Of a DNA stretch of 64,000 bases, positions 40,825-49,443 are shown piece after piece. A program made the position numbers and the translations under genes. The notes below the pieces were generated by a model. That model had not been told where the DNA came from, ran no database searches, and worked only from the letters and a program-made list of their open reading frames with translations. Numbering within the stretch: position 1 is the first letter of the stretch; every line of letters starts with the position of its first letter. The DNA comes from Porticoccaceae bacterium. Its GTDB lineage: Bacteria; Pseudomonadota; Gammaproteobacteria; Pseudomonadales; Porticoccaceae. The stretch is from NCBI GenBank assembly GCA_026005035.1, contig BPKH01000001.1:457610-521609 (forward strand). The letters are read 5' to 3'.

Positions 40825-41352
40825 TCAGTGGAGCCGCTCCCCGGCCGCGCTGCGGGCGGGCGACTTTTCGGGGCGGATCCACGTCGGCCAGACGTCCAGC
40901 GGCCAACCGGCGGCACGGTACTGGTGGAAGAGGATATCCAGCCACTGGCGGGCGTGGTCGGGCCCCATGGCCAGCACCCCCACCCGCCCCTCGGGGAGCG
41001 GCAAGAACAGTTGCACCTGCCGGTCGGTGGCGCGGATGCGCACCCGATCGAGGAGCACGCTCTCTGGCGCCTCCGCCACGGGCGGCGTCCGGGCGCGGCG
41101 GGCGCGGGCCGCGGCGTGAAGCTGGCGCTGCACCTCATCGCGGGCCTCCGGCGGCACCACCCGCCGTTTGAGCCCCTGCCGCTCCACGTGGGCCACCAGG
41201 GTCTTCACCACCTCGCGCGCCAGGCGCTGGGTGAGCCAAAAGCCGAGGCGCGCGCCGCCCTCCAGCTCCGCCTCCAGCCGCAAGCGGTCCTCCACCGGCA
41301 CGTAGCGGGTGGTGACCCGGGTGATGCGGACGGGTCTCTCGGCCGCGCCCAT
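40825..41352 (-). CDS. Conserved-looking hypothetical protein upstream of the secretion operon
   Basis: I cannot assign this 175-residue protein. It begins with a strand-rich segment (VRITRVTTRYVPVEDRLRLE) followed by helical residues with WLTQRLAREVVKTLVAHV. A later part reads VQLFLPLPEGRVGVLAMGPDHARQWLDIL. There is no signal peptide or membrane helix, so it is probably cytoplasmic. It sits 17 bases after a 70-residue gene and upstream of the type I transporter on the same strand. A role linked to secretion is plausible but unproven. Confidence 0.6.
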   Translation of the reverse strand: MGAAERPVRITRVTTRYVPVEDRLRLEAELEGGARLGFWLTQRLAREVVKTLVAHVERQGLKRRVVPPEARDEVQRQLHAAARARRARTPPVAEAPESVLLDRVRIRATDRQVQLFLPLPEGRVGVLAMGPDHARQWLDILFHQYRAAGWPLDVWPTWIRPEKSPARSAAGERLH

Positions 41353-41369
41353 GGCCGGTACGGCGGGGA

Positions 41370-41582
41370 TTACGCCTCCCCCTCCTTGGGCAGCTCCCGG
41401 GTCAACACCTGGGCGTAGTACTGGCGGGCCGCCTGGAGCACCGCCAGGTGATTGCGCGCTTGCTCGATCTCCCGGTCCACGTAGCGGATGTTGGCCAGCT
41501 GTGCCTTGGCGGTGTCGCTCAGCTGGTCGAGCCGGTAGGTCTTGCCGTCGATGGTGACGGTGCCCTGTTCGTTCTCAGCCAT
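41370..41582 (-). CDS. Small protein upstream of the secretion operon (DUF6447-like)
   Basis: The 70-residue product reads TVTIDGKTYRLDQLSDTAKA, then a helix with AQLANIRYVDREIEQARNHL. This DGK-Y-LDxLS pattern is typical of a small family (recalled as DUF6447; I could not check this) whose members I believe often lie near type I secretion or RTX genes. Its function is unknown. There is no signal peptide. It is the first gene of the cluster, and AGGAAATC precedes the ATG. Confidence 0.65.
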   Translation of the reverse strand: MAENEQGTVTIDGKTYRLDQLSDTAKAQLANIRYVDREIEQARNHLAVLQAARQYYAQVLTRELPKEGEA

Positions 41583-41709
41583 GATTTCCTCGTCGTCGGT
41601 GGAACCTCTGCGGGATCACCCGCGCAAGCGCGCCATTCTAGCCGCCCTGCCCCCTCCGCTCAACGCCGCCGCGTCCCCTGGCCCGGATGGACCGTAGCCC
41701 AAAAGGGGC

Positions 41710-41823
41710 GTAGCCCGGATGGAGCGAAGCGGAATCCGGGAACATGCAGATCGCGAGCCTGCGGATCCCCGGCCTTGGGAAACCCCGGATTCCGGCGCCT
41801 GGCGGCGCCTTCATCCGGGCTAC
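41710..41823. repeat. Full copy of the GTAGCCCGGAT repeat (dimer 1, unit A)
   Basis: It runs from GTAGCCCGGATGGAGCGAAG to CATCCGGGCTAC. The outer 11-base arms are exact inverses and the inner GGAATCCGGG/CCCCGGATTCC arms also pair. The left arm is typical, and the right arm contains GCGCCTGGCGGCGCCTTC. It lies within the 504-base gap before the first sulfotransferase gene; the rest of that gap holds no gene. Confidence 0.9.
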
Positions 41824-41853
41824 AGGGATCGCACAATCCCAGCCCGGAAGGGG

Positions 41854-41967
41854 GTAGCCCGGATGGAGCGCAAGCGGAATCCGGGAATTCGATGCCCGAA
41901 CATAGCGCCAGCGGTGGACCCGTTCGCCCCGGATTACAGTGCCTTGGGGCGCCTGCATCCGGGTGAC
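41854..41967. repeat. Copy of the GTAGCCCGGAT repeat (dimer 1, unit B)
   Basis: The left arm is intact; the right arm is partly degraded (CCCCGGATTACAGTGCC, ending CATCCGGGTGAC). It is joined to unit A by a 30-base linker containing GGATCGCACAATCCCAGCC. The same linker recurs between units at 43.8 kb. Confidence 0.85.
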
Positions 41968-42086
41968 GGGCGTTCCCACCCTGCGAGCGCAGACCGGAAG
42001 TTCGTGGGCAGAGACCGCCTTTCGCTTGTTGTCGCCCTTTCGCCGTCCTACCATCGCCCACCGGCGAGCTTCTCTAGGAAAGAACC

Positions 42087-42872
42087 TTGGCCGTCACCGC
42101 ACCGGGATCCTCCCGATCTTCCCTCCCGCCCCCGATCCTGGTGGTGGGTGTGCACCGCAGCGGCACCTCGCTCCTGACCCGCATGCTGGAAGCTCTGGGG
42201 GTCTTCGTCGGCTCCGATCTCCAAGGCGATCACGAAAGCCGTGCGCTGATCGCGCTCAACAACCTCTACTTCGAAGCCACGGATTCGAGTTGGGACGCCC
42301 CTCGCTATCCAGGCCCGCGGGAATTGGCCGACAACGTCATCCGCAGGGCCTTCTTGGCCAACCGCCGCGCCTTTTTCTCCCGTTTCGGCACGCCGCGCCC
42401 GCCCTGGGCGATGAAGGATCCGCGGTTCGTGGTGACCCTTCCCCTCTGGCGCGCCGTCTTTCCCGCCAGTCCGATCATCCTGTTGCGCCGCTCGCCCCTC
42501 GACGTCGCCCGCTCCCTGTGGCGACGCCATTGCGCTCTCGTGGAACGGGGCGTGTTTCCCGCCGCCGGTACTTTCACCAAAGGGCGCATCCGCTTCACCC
42601 AGCGCTGCGCCACCTTCGAGGGAGCCCTCTCCTTCGCGTTGGAGCAAGTGGCCGCTCTCGACCGCCTGGTAGCGGCGGGCTTGTGTCCGCGGCGACTGGA
42701 GATAAGCTACGAGGGACTCTGCCAAGACCCCGTCTTTGAGATCTGGAACCTGTGCCGCTTTCTCCACCTCCGCCCCACTCGGGACCAGGTGCTCGCCGCG
42801 GCCGCGCTGCCCCGCGCGACGCCGCGCGAGCGCGACCGAGAAACGGCAGTGAAGCTGCTATTCGCAGATTGA
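42087..42872 (+). CDS. Sulfotransferase-family protein 1
   Basis: The 261-residue protein has the sulfotransferase P-loop-like 5' phosphosulfate motif (ILVVGVHRSGTSLLTRML, near residues 17-34). A matching 3' phosphate-binding region follows (PIILLRRSPLDVARSLWRRH, near 133-152). MKDPRFVVTLPLW is also typical. The donor would be PAPS and the acceptor a glycan or protein. TTG 42087 is the likely start (TAGGAAAG upstream). Its stop overlaps the next sulfotransferase start as TTGA, so the two are probably coupled. Confidence 0.85.
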   Translation: MAVTAPGSSRSSLPPPILVVGVHRSGTSLLTRMLEALGVFVGSDLQGDHESRALIALNNLYFEATDSSWDAPRYPGPRELADNVIRRAFLANRRAFFSRFGTPRPPWAMKDPRFVVTLPLWRAVFPASPIILLRRSPLDVARSLWRRHCALVERGVFPAAGTFTKGRIRFTQRCATFEGALSFALEQVAALDRLVAAGLCPRRLEISYEGLCQDPVFEIWNLCRFLHLRPTRDQVLAAAALPRATPRERDRETAVKLLFAD

Positions 42873-43684
42873 GCCAAACGCCCCACGATTTCCTCGTGGT
42901 CGGGGTCCAAAAAGGCGGCACCACCGCGCTGCATCACTACCTCGACCTCCACCCCGACATCCTCCTGCCCAGGGCCAAGGAGCTCCATTTTTTCGACGAT
43001 GAACGGCGGTGGAAAGGCCTCCACTGCCTAAGCGGGATCGGCTTTTACAATTGCCTTGCCGAGCGGGATCCGGCACGCCTGGCGTGGCTCGCCGCCCGCC
43101 ACTCGAGCGGAGAGGCGGTCAAGGGTGAAATCACGCCCATCTATCTCTACTGGCAGCCTTGCCTCGCGCGCATTCAGCGCTACCACCGAGCCATTCGGCT
43201 CGTCGTCCTGCTGCGCAATCCCATCGAGCGCGCCATCTCCCATTACCGCATGGAGCGAGCGCGAGGGAATGAATCCTTGCCGCTTCTTTCGGCCCTCCTG
43301 CGCGAACGAGAACGACTCGCCTCGCAACCCCTTGCCCAGCACCGCATCTTCTCCTACGTCCACCGGGGGTTTTACTCGCTTCAGCTCGAACGGTTGTGGC
43401 GTTTCTTCCCCCGCGAGCAGACCCTGGTGTGCCTTTCCGAAGAACTGGAAGGCGCCCGGACCGAGACATTGAACCGAATCTGCCGGTTCCTGGGCGTATC
43501 CCCTATCTACGACGCAACCCTGGCGCCCTTTCTGACCCCGCGGCACCGCAGCACCCTACCCCTAGAGCCCTCGCAGGAAGCGCTCACCCTCCTTGCGCGC
43601 ATCTTCGCCCCCGAGATCCGCAGGCTCGAACGACTCCTCGAGCGAAGCCTCGACCACTGGTTGCGCGCACCACTGTCACAGTAG
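42869..43684 (+). CDS. Sulfotransferase-family protein 2
   Basis: The 271-residue product has clear PAPS-dependent sulfotransferase motifs: FLVVGVQKGGTTALHHYLD at the N-terminus, KELHFFDDERRW, and the 3' phosphate region IRLVVLLRNPIERAISHYRM. It is closest to heparan/glycan-type sulfotransferases by motif, although the acceptor is unknown. The frame is open upstream. TTG 42869, overlapping the previous stop, places the P-loop at the normal distance from the N-terminus. It is followed by a repeat dimer. Confidence 0.87.
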   Translation: MSQTPHDFLVVGVQKGGTTALHHYLDLHPDILLPRAKELHFFDDERRWKGLHCLSGIGFYNCLAERDPARLAWLAARHSSGEAVKGEITPIYLYWQPCLARIQRYHRAIRLVVLLRNPIERAISHYRMERARGNESLPLLSALLRERERLASQPLAQHRIFSYVHRGFYSLQLERLWRFFPREQTLVCLSEELEGARTETLNRICRFLGVSPIYDATLAPFLTPRHRSTLPLEPSQEALTLLARIFAPEIRRLERLLERSLDHWLRAPLSQ

Positions 43685-43703
43685 TTCGTGGTCCGGACAG
43701 ACC

Positions 43704-43819
43704 GTAGCCCGAAGGGAGCGCAAGCAGAATCCGGGAATTCGGCGCCGGGAAAAACGGCTCGGGGCGGCCTGTACGCTCCCCGGATTCCGGCGCCTGGCGG
43801 CGCCTGCATCCGGGCTACG
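43704..43819. repeat. Copy of the GTAGCCCGGAT repeat (dimer 2, unit A)
   Basis: The left arm has two or three changes (GTAGCCCGAAGGGAGCGCAA). The right arm is intact and ends CATCCGGGCTACG. It begins 20 bases after the stop of sulfotransferase 2. Confidence 0.88.
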
Positions 43820-43849
43820 TGGATCGCACAATCCCAGCCCGGAAAGGGC

Positions 43850-43965
43850 GTAGCCCGGATGGAGCGCAAGCGGAATCCGGGAATTCGGCGCCGGGAAGCA
43901 CAGCCCGGGGCGGCCCGCACGCTCCCCGGATTCCGGCGCCCGACGGCGTCCGAAGCCGATCTACG
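43850..43965. repeat. Copy of the GTAGCCCGGAT repeat (dimer 2, unit B)
   Basis: The left arm is intact and the right outer arm is degraded (CGATCTACG). Between units A and B is the linker GGATCGCACAATCCCAGCC, nearly identical to that of dimer 1. The 150 bases after it, up to the next gene, show no clear feature. Confidence 0.8.
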
Positions 43966-44116
43966 AGGCCGTAACCGGTGTCGTCGAACGATTCAACTCC
44001 GTCCCTCGCTGGCTTTTCCAGTATGCTGGCAGCGGCGCCTCTACAGGGAAGGAACCCCATGCTCCGAGCTGGCCAGGAAATGGAGGACCCAATCCCGATA
44101 GGCTGACCCAGGCACG

Positions 44117-44833
44117 ATGGACGACGAAGGCAAGTCCCACCGCGCGCTGTTTCTACTGGCCGGGTTTCCCGCTTCCGGCAAGAGCTGGTTGCTCGAGCGC
44201 GCTTTTCAGGGCGCAGCCAATCCCTTTCTCACCTTCCTGGGGAGTGATCTGCACCAGCTTGATCCACCCCGCCTTCCTCCGGGTGCCCCGCCCCTTCCCG
44301 AGCCCCAACGCCCCTGGCTCGGCGGCATACACCTCCAGCACATCGCCCACCTCCACACAACACCCCCCGTCCTGCTGATACACCTGGATCTCCTCAATCT
44401 CCTCATTCGGCGAGACCACTTTTTCGAATACCCCGACGAAGTGCTCACCGGGATCTTGCCGCGCCGGCCCTCTAACATCCTCGACGAGGCGATCACCAAG
44501 CGGCAGATCGATCTCTTTCTCGCCCAGAAAGTGTTCCACCGCTTCGATCGCCTCGTCGTCAACACCCTGTTCACCCCCTGGCATGTGGTGGCCCAACGCT
44601 GGCTGGCGCGGCCGCCGAGCCGGCAAGGCAATCTCGCCTTTTTGTTTCGCCACCCCCGCGTTGGGCGACGCCTCTACGCCGCCGTGTTGCGCCATTGGCT
44701 CGCCGTTCTTTTGGGGATTCCATCCGCCCAGCTGCTGATCACCGCCGGAGCGGCAGATCGGCTGCAGGTCCGGCCCCTCTGCAAGCGCCCAACCGGCCGT
44801 CGGGTTCGGTGCGGCCTGACGCCGGGAAAGTGA
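44117..44833 (+). CDS. P-loop NTPase/kinase-like protein of unknown function
   Basis: The 238-residue protein has a Walker A motif near its start (LAGFPASGKSWLLERAF, residues 14-30). A hydrophobic strand ending in aspartate (PPVLLIHLDLLNLL) may be Walker B. No further family match is recognised. Small-molecule kinases and some sulfotransferases share this fold. Lying among sulfotransferase genes, it could supply or handle an activated donor, but that is inference. The C-terminal 30 residues are basic and low in complexity. Confidence 0.6.
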   Translation: MDDEGKSHRALFLLAGFPASGKSWLLERAFQGAANPFLTFLGSDLHQLDPPRLPPGAPPLPEPQRPWLGGIHLQHIAHLHTTPPVLLIHLDLLNLLIRRDHFFEYPDEVLTGILPRRPSNILDEAITKRQIDLFLAQKVFHRFDRLVVNTLFTPWHVVAQRWLARPPSRQGNLAFLFRHPRVGRRLYAAVLRHWLAVLLGIPSAQLLITAGAADRLQVRPLCKRPTGRRVRCGLTPGK

Positions 44834-44969
44834 AGATGCCCAGCCAGGAAGTCGCGAAGCGGAATCGGCGCCGACTCCCCGATCAACCGCCCTTTCGGGT
44901 CCCGTCCCCTGCAGGTTCGAGAGCAAGGCGGCGCTCGCACATAGGTAAATGAGCGGGCTTAGAAAATCC

Positions 44970-45995
44970 TCAATGCGTCAAATGGACGCTCAAAAGCCTC
45001 TCGATCTCCGCCCGCGAGGAAGACGGAAGGCCATCGGCCGACAGCGTGGAACAACGAGCGATGCGGTCGTTCACCGACGCAAATAGACGGCCCCCGAGCG
45101 GATTGAACAACCAAGGACGGCAGGCAACCTCCAGAGTGCGCAGCCTGTCGGCGTAATCGCTCGCGCGCAAGCGCACTTCCACCTGCGTGCGTCGCAGCGC
45201 GGCGACCAGTTCGCGGGCAGATTTACCGCCGCTGTGCAGAAACTGTGCGACCCATCGCCCATGATCGTAATGGCGTGGTACAGGTCCATGCTGGAGGATG
45301 CTCTCGAACAAAGCGTTGGGCGGATCCCCCGTCAGATCGGCGCGCACCGCGTTGAATAAGCGACAGGCATCGTAAAAGAGCTCTTTCGTCGAGCGATTGT
45401 GACGCTCGGCGTGTTGGGCCAAGCGCGCCACCAGCGATTCGGGCAAATCGCAGGCAGCCGCCAGCCGAGCGAGCAGGTTTCCCTCCAGAACGGCGTTGTC
45501 ATAGGAAACCACCGCGAGCTCGGCATTCCCCAGGCCGGCCACATGCTCGATAACCCTCTCGAAGGCGAGGTCGACGTGCCGCTCTCCCTCGCGCTCCAGT
45601 GACGCCAGGTACGATGGAAAATCCTGTGCATCTCGGCGCACGCAGTTCTGTTTCCACCGCGAGGGCAAAAACCCCGTCCAGTGGCGGAAGCATACGACCA
45701 CTTTGATTTCGCGAGCCGCGACGTCGCCAAAAGCCCGGCGCATTTGCTCGGCCGAAAAGGTGGAGATCGCCTCCGCAGAGATCAGTACGGCGCGCAGTCC
45801 TCGTCTCGCGCCAAGTTCCAAGACGCTCGGCAGCCACGAGGGAGAAAAGGTATTGGGGTTGCGCACCATCAAAGCTGGCGGGTTGATCGCGATGCCCCAG
45901 CCGGCTGCGCGCAAGGGCCCCGCCGCGGCGCGAAGAGCCGTCTGAAAGCTCGTCGAACCGGTCTTGTGCATGCCCACGTGAAGAATGAGGCGCAC
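44970..45995 (-). CDS. Sulfotransferase-family protein 3
   Basis: The 341-residue protein starts with MRLILHVGMHKTGSTSFQTA (GTG start), a sulfotransferase 5' phosphosulfate loop. VVVCFRHWTGFLPSRWKQN gives the 3' phosphate region near 120. A histidine/arginine-rich middle (HAERHNRSTKELFYDACRLF) follows. The open frame extends upstream, but GTG 45995 has AGGAG eight bases before it and fits the family. It is transcribed opposite to its neighbours. Its base composition is somewhat less GC-rich than the housekeeping genes. Confidence 0.75.
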   Translation of the reverse strand: MRLILHVGMHKTGSTSFQTALRAAAGPLRAAGWGIAINPPALMVRNPNTFSPSWLPSVLELGARRGLRAVLISAEAISTFSAEQMRRAFGDVAAREIKVVVCFRHWTGFLPSRWKQNCVRRDAQDFPSYLASLEREGERHVDLAFERVIEHVAGLGNAELAVVSYDNAVLEGNLLARLAAACDLPESLVARLAQHAERHNRSTKELFYDACRLFNAVRADLTGDPPNALFESILQHGPVPRHYDHGRWVAQFLHSGGKSARELVAALRRTQVEVRLRASDYADRLRTLEVACRPWLFNPLGGRLFASVNDRIARCSTLSADGLPSSSRAEIERLLSVHLTH

Positions 45996-46125
45996 GACAC
46001 ACTCCTCGAGCCCGACCCGGGTTCCCCACTTCCGATAGCCTAAAGCGAATCGTCCCCAAGCGTAGAGGGATATGGCGGGAGGGAAACCCCCGCTCTGGGC
46101 GCGATCACCCAACGGTTTGGGAATC

Positions 46126-46240
46126 GCAACCCGGATGGAGCGTGGCGGAATCCGGGGAATTCGGCGCCGGGAAGAACGGTCCGGGGCGGTTCGTGCGCTC
46201 CCCGGATTCCGGCGCCTGCGGCGCCTGTATCCCGGCTACG
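46126..46240. repeat. Copy of the GTAGCCCGGAT repeat (dimer 3, unit A)
   Basis: The left outer arm is degraded (GCAACCCGGATGGAGCGTGG). The inner arms and right arm (GGCGCCTGCGGCGCCTGTAT) are well kept. It occupies the 446-base gap between two divergent sulfotransferase genes together with unit B. Confidence 0.85.
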
Positions 46241-46270
46241 CGGACTGCGCGATCCTAGGCCGGATGGTGC

Positions 46271-46366
46271 GTAGCCCGGATGGTGCGCAGGCGGAGTCCG
46301 GGGACACCCGGGTCGCGGGCTTCTGGGTCCCGGATTCCGGGCCTTCGGCCCTTCATCCAGGCTATG
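46271..46366. repeat. Copy of the GTAGCCCGGAT repeat (dimer 3, unit B)
   Basis: It begins GTAGCCCGGATGGTGCGCAG and ends with a mutated arm (CATCCAGGCTATGG). The centre is shorter than in other copies. It lies 75 bases before the next sulfotransferase start. Confidence 0.82.
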
Positions 46367-46441
46367 GATCAAGAGAAGGGTGGCGGAAACCGCCGGCGGG
46401 TTGCGCTACCATGGCGCCGCCTGCATCGCCCAGCCAGACCC

Positions 46442-47119
46442 ATGTCGAAGATATTCGTGCTCGGCCTATCCCGCACGGGGACCACCAGCCTCCACGTCGC
46501 CCTCGCGCTCATGGGCTTTGCCTCCGTTCACTACCCGGCAGCGGCGGCGCGGCGGTGGCTCGCCGGCAATTTTCGCGCCGGTCTGCTCGCCGATTTCGAC
46601 GCCTGTCTCGACCTTCCCACCCCGCTCTACTACCCCCAGCTCGATGCCGTCTATCCCGGCTCCCGGTTCATCTTGCTCGAGCGGGACGAGGATGCCTGGC
46701 TCGACAGCGTCCGCCGCCAGTGGGCGGCGGCCTCACCTCCCGGCCCCCGCACCCAACTGCGCGACGTCATCCGCATCGCCGTGTACGGTGTGGACCGCTT
46801 CAATGCCTCGCGGTTGCGGCACGTCTTCCGGACACACCGGCGCAACGTGCTCGAGTACTTCCGCGGCCGGCGCGATCTACTGGTGTTAGACGTGACCCAG
46901 GGTGACCCTTGGGCGGCCCTCTGCGGCTTTCTCGAGCGCGAGCGTCCCGCCGACTGCGAGGCTTTCCCCAGATTGCGCAGCCCCTACATCGGCCCGCTGG
47001 CTGCCGTGCGGAGAGAGGAGCTTTCCGAAAAGAGAGCGAAACTGCTTGCGCTGGTGCGGGGGGACCTCGATCTTTCCGTGCGCCAGGTGCCACCTCCGCG
47101 AACGCCTCCGCCCGCCTGA
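46442..47119 (+). CDS. Sulfotransferase-family protein 4
   Basis: The 225-residue protein begins MSKIFVLGLSRTGTTSLHVA, the 5' phosphosulfate loop of the smaller cytosolic-type bacterial sulfotransferases. It has a supporting RFILLERDEDAWLDSVRRQW region near 80 and VLDVTQGDPWAALCGFL near the C-terminus. The ATG at 46442 gives the motif at residue 8, as in relatives. The acceptor is unknown. It is flanked on both sides by palindromic repeats. Confidence 0.82.
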   Translation: MSKIFVLGLSRTGTTSLHVALALMGFASVHYPAAAARRWLAGNFRAGLLADFDACLDLPTPLYYPQLDAVYPGSRFILLERDEDAWLDSVRRQWAAASPPGPRTQLRDVIRIAVYGVDRFNASRLRHVFRTHRRNVLEYFRGRRDLLVLDVTQGDPWAALCGFLERERPADCEAFPRLRSPYIGPLAAVRREELSEKRAKLLALVRGDLDLSVRQVPPPRTPPPA

Positions 47120-47133
47120 TCCATCCAAGAGGG

Positions 47134-47226
47134 TGCGTAGGGAAATCCGCGCCCCAACGACCCGGGGGTTGATGCCGATGCCTCCCCCGGATTCCGGTGC
47201 CTGCGGCACCTGTACCCGGGCGACGG
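47134..47226. repeat. Degenerate copy of the GTAGCCCGGAT repeat
   Basis: The right half is recognisable (CCCCCGGATTCCGGTGCCTG, ending ACCCGGGCGAC). The left half is reduced to GCGTAGGGAAATCCG. It lies between convergent sulfotransferase genes 4 and 5. Confidence 0.65.
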
Positions 47227-47258
47227 TGAAGCAGCCGCATCGGTTCTCTGGATTGTGG

Positions 47259-47978
47259 TCAATCGTAACGATAGCCAAAGCGCTCCAAAATGTACGAGAA
47301 TCTTTGCTCAACCAGGCGCCGTCCACGGTCGTCATAATACGTTCGAAAATCGTCGTGCTCCGTTCGATTGAAGTGCGGAATGCGGATACCCCCAGGCACT
47401 GGTACCCGCTTGACGAGTTCCACGGGAAGCCTATCGAGCTCTTCCTGTTTCACGATAAAGTCAACGAGATCGCGGCCCTCCTCGTCCAAGAACCAGTCTT
47501 CGGGATTGCCAGTCCAGTTATTGAGATAGCGCCGACCCAGATCGTCCTCTAGAAAGCGCGAAAAACTCCCCAGACGCCGAACTCGCTCCGCCAACGGACG
47601 AAAACTGCCATTTCCCAGGTGGGGTGCCTTTTGAACCCACCAATGCCAACAGGAGACCATCAACGCATAGGGGTTTCGAACTACCGTGAATTTAAAGGTC
47701 TTGTCCCAGATTTCGGGCTCGAGCCGATCGCGATAGTCGATGGCGCGCGCGTGTTTTCGATGCCGTCTTTGGGGCACCTGAAAATGGGGTTCAACTCCGC
47801 TCATTCTGAGATACTCGTCCAATTCGGTCAGGAAGGCCGACACGGATGTGCCACCGCACTTGGGTATGTGTACGAAGATGCAACCCACATGAGGGAAGTA
47901 GTTGAGCCGCGCATGGGGAACCAAAATAAACTTCGCCCCTACTTTCAAAAGTCCTGGAGAAGAAAGGTCGATCTCCAT
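47259..47978 (-). CDS. Sulfotransferase-family-2 protein 5
   Basis: The 239-residue protein has CIFVHIPKCGGTSVSAFL (near residues 33-50) and FTVVRNPYALMVSCWHWW (near 98-115). These are the two PAPS-contacting motifs of the Sulfotransfer_2 group, which includes heparan- and chondroitin-type enzymes. Its composition is visibly lower in GC than the surrounding genes, which suggests recent acquisition. It is transcribed alone on the minus strand, and degenerate repeats lie on both sides. Confidence 0.85.
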   Translation of the reverse strand: MEIDLSSPGLLKVGAKFILVPHARLNYFPHVGCIFVHIPKCGGTSVSAFLTELDEYLRMSGVEPHFQVPQRRHRKHARAIDYRDRLEPEIWDKTFKFTVVRNPYALMVSCWHWWVQKAPHLGNGSFRPLAERVRRLGSFSRFLEDDLGRRYLNNWTGNPEDWFLDEEGRDLVDFIVKQEELDRLPVELVKRVPVPGGIRIPHFNRTEHDDFRTYYDDRGRRLVEQRFSYILERFGYRYD

Positions 47979-48067
47979 CAGCTCATCCCTTGTGCGATCC
48001 TAGTGGATATCTCCCACTTGTCCCCGCTGACTCGTGTTCTTTTTCCTATCAATCGTAGCCTGGAAGG

Positions 48068-48163
48068 TGCGTACCGGGAAAAGCCGAATCGCGGGCTTTG
48101 AGATCCCGGATTCCGGCGCCCGCGGCGCTTCCATCCGGACTACCGGCGCATTCGGGCTACGCG
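48068..48163. repeat. Copy of the GTAGCCCGGAT repeat with an extra terminal arm
   Basis: The left half is degraded. The right half (ATCCCGGATTCCGGCGCCCG, ending CATCCGGACTACC) is clear, and a second arm TTCGGGCTACG lies at 48151-48161. On the minus strand that last arm provides the TAG stop of the following glycosyltransferase gene. Confidence 0.75.
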
Positions 48164-49365
48164 GAGGCGAGCACCTCGCGGAAAAAGTCCACCGCCGCCG
48201 GGGCCGTGACCTCGGGATGGAAAGCGCTGCCCGCCTCCAGGGCGCGACGGCTCGCCTCGAGATAGAAAGCCTCGTCTTCTACCAGCCGGCGGAGGGTCTG
48301 CCACCAGGGAAGCACGCTTTCCAGGTCGGGCACGGCCAAGTGGTTCTGCAGGCAAGGCTCGGGGATGTCGAACAGGAATCCGCCGCCGTTGAGGGCCTCC
48401 GGAAGGCCGCCGCGGCTGGAAGAGAGGACGGGAATGCCGCACAGCTGGGCCTCGAGCGCGCTGCGGGCGAAGCCTTCGCGCCAATAAGAGGGGATCAGCA
48501 GTACCTTGGTGCGCTCCCAAATCGAGCGCACGTCCTCGTGGCTCGCCATCAGCCAGACGTTGGACAGATTGGTCAGGTCCAGGCCACTTTCGGCGAGTTT
48601 TTCCCGATCGGCGCGCCCCTCGGTGACCAAAAACTTCAGGCCCGGCTTTTCCCGGGCGGCGATGCGGCTGAGAAGGTAAAAAAGCGTGACTCCCTTGTGG
48701 GGAATCGGGGTCATAAAGGTCACGAACCCCGAGCGCCAGCGCTCCCGCAGGCGCGCGGGATCCCGCGCCGTTTCGAAGTCGATCCGCTCGGGGGCCATGA
48801 TGGTGCGCAGCACGCGGGGCTCGATTCCCAAGGTCTGGCGGTAGTGCTCGCGCAGGAAGTTGGACGGGCACAGGACGATGTCCCCCGGATGGTAAAAGTC
48901 GGCCGAGCGGTATTCGGCGTTGCCCAGGTAAAAGAGGATCCGGCAGCCGAGCCGGCGGGCGTGGTGTTGGAGGCGGCGGGTGAAGGGGCTGCCGCCGTAG
49001 GTGATCACCGCCGCCGGTTGTTCCCTGTCCAGAAAGCGCAGCCAAGCCGCCTCGAAAGCGCGCTGCTCTTCGGGAGTCATCTTGATGGACTGGGTCGAGC
49101 GGGTGCGGAAGATGTGGTGGCGCACCCCCTTGCGCTCCACCACGAAAATCTTGCCTAAGGCGCCCGGATCGTTGGCCCTTGGGCCCAGGATTCCCCGCAG
49201 GCTCACCTCCCGGCGCGGATCGAACAGGGAAGCGGTGAAAGAGGCCGCGGGAATCCCGGCCGCAGCGCAGGCTTCGAGGAAGCTGCGCACCGAGATGGCC
49301 GCACCACTGGTGCGATCCAAAAGGCACATGGACGAGAAAAAAACCAGTTTCTTTTGCAAGGTCAT
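48157..49365 (-). CDS. GT-B-fold glycosyltransferase
   Basis: The 402-residue protein looks like a family-4-type glycosyltransferase. The N-terminal half begins KKLVFFSSMCLLDRTSGAAI. The C-terminal donor-binding half includes FMTPIPHKGVTLFYLLSRIA and the conserved nucleotide-sugar site SYWREGFARSALEAQLCGIP, with the E-x7-E glutamates partly preserved. It should transfer a sugar in the cytoplasm or at the inner membrane. The TAG stop lies inside a palindromic repeat arm. A second repeat dimer lies upstream. Confidence 0.82.
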   Translation of the reverse strand: MTLQKKLVFFSSMCLLDRTSGAAISVRSFLEACAAAGIPAASFTASLFDPRREVSLRGILGPRANDPGALGKIFVVERKGVRHHIFRTRSTQSIKMTPEEQRAFEAAWLRFLDREQPAAVITYGGSPFTRRLQHHARRLGCRILFYLGNAEYRSADFYHPGDIVLCPSNFLREHYRQTLGIEPRVLRTIMAPERIDFETARDPARLRERWRSGFVTFMTPIPHKGVTLFYLLSRIAAREKPGLKFLVTEGRADREKLAESGLDLTNLSNVWLMASHEDVRSIWERTKVLLIPSYWREGFARSALEAQLCGIPVLSSSRGGLPEALNGGGFLFDIPEPCLQNHLAVPDLESVLPWWQTLRRLVEDEAFYLEASRRALEAGSAFHPEVTAPAAVDFFREVLASA

Positions 49366-49443
49366 CCGTCTCGCCTCGTGGGTTCCTCAAAGATCGCGCG
49401 CTGGTTGCGCCGCGCGGACGCACAATCGTAGCCTGAATGGCGC

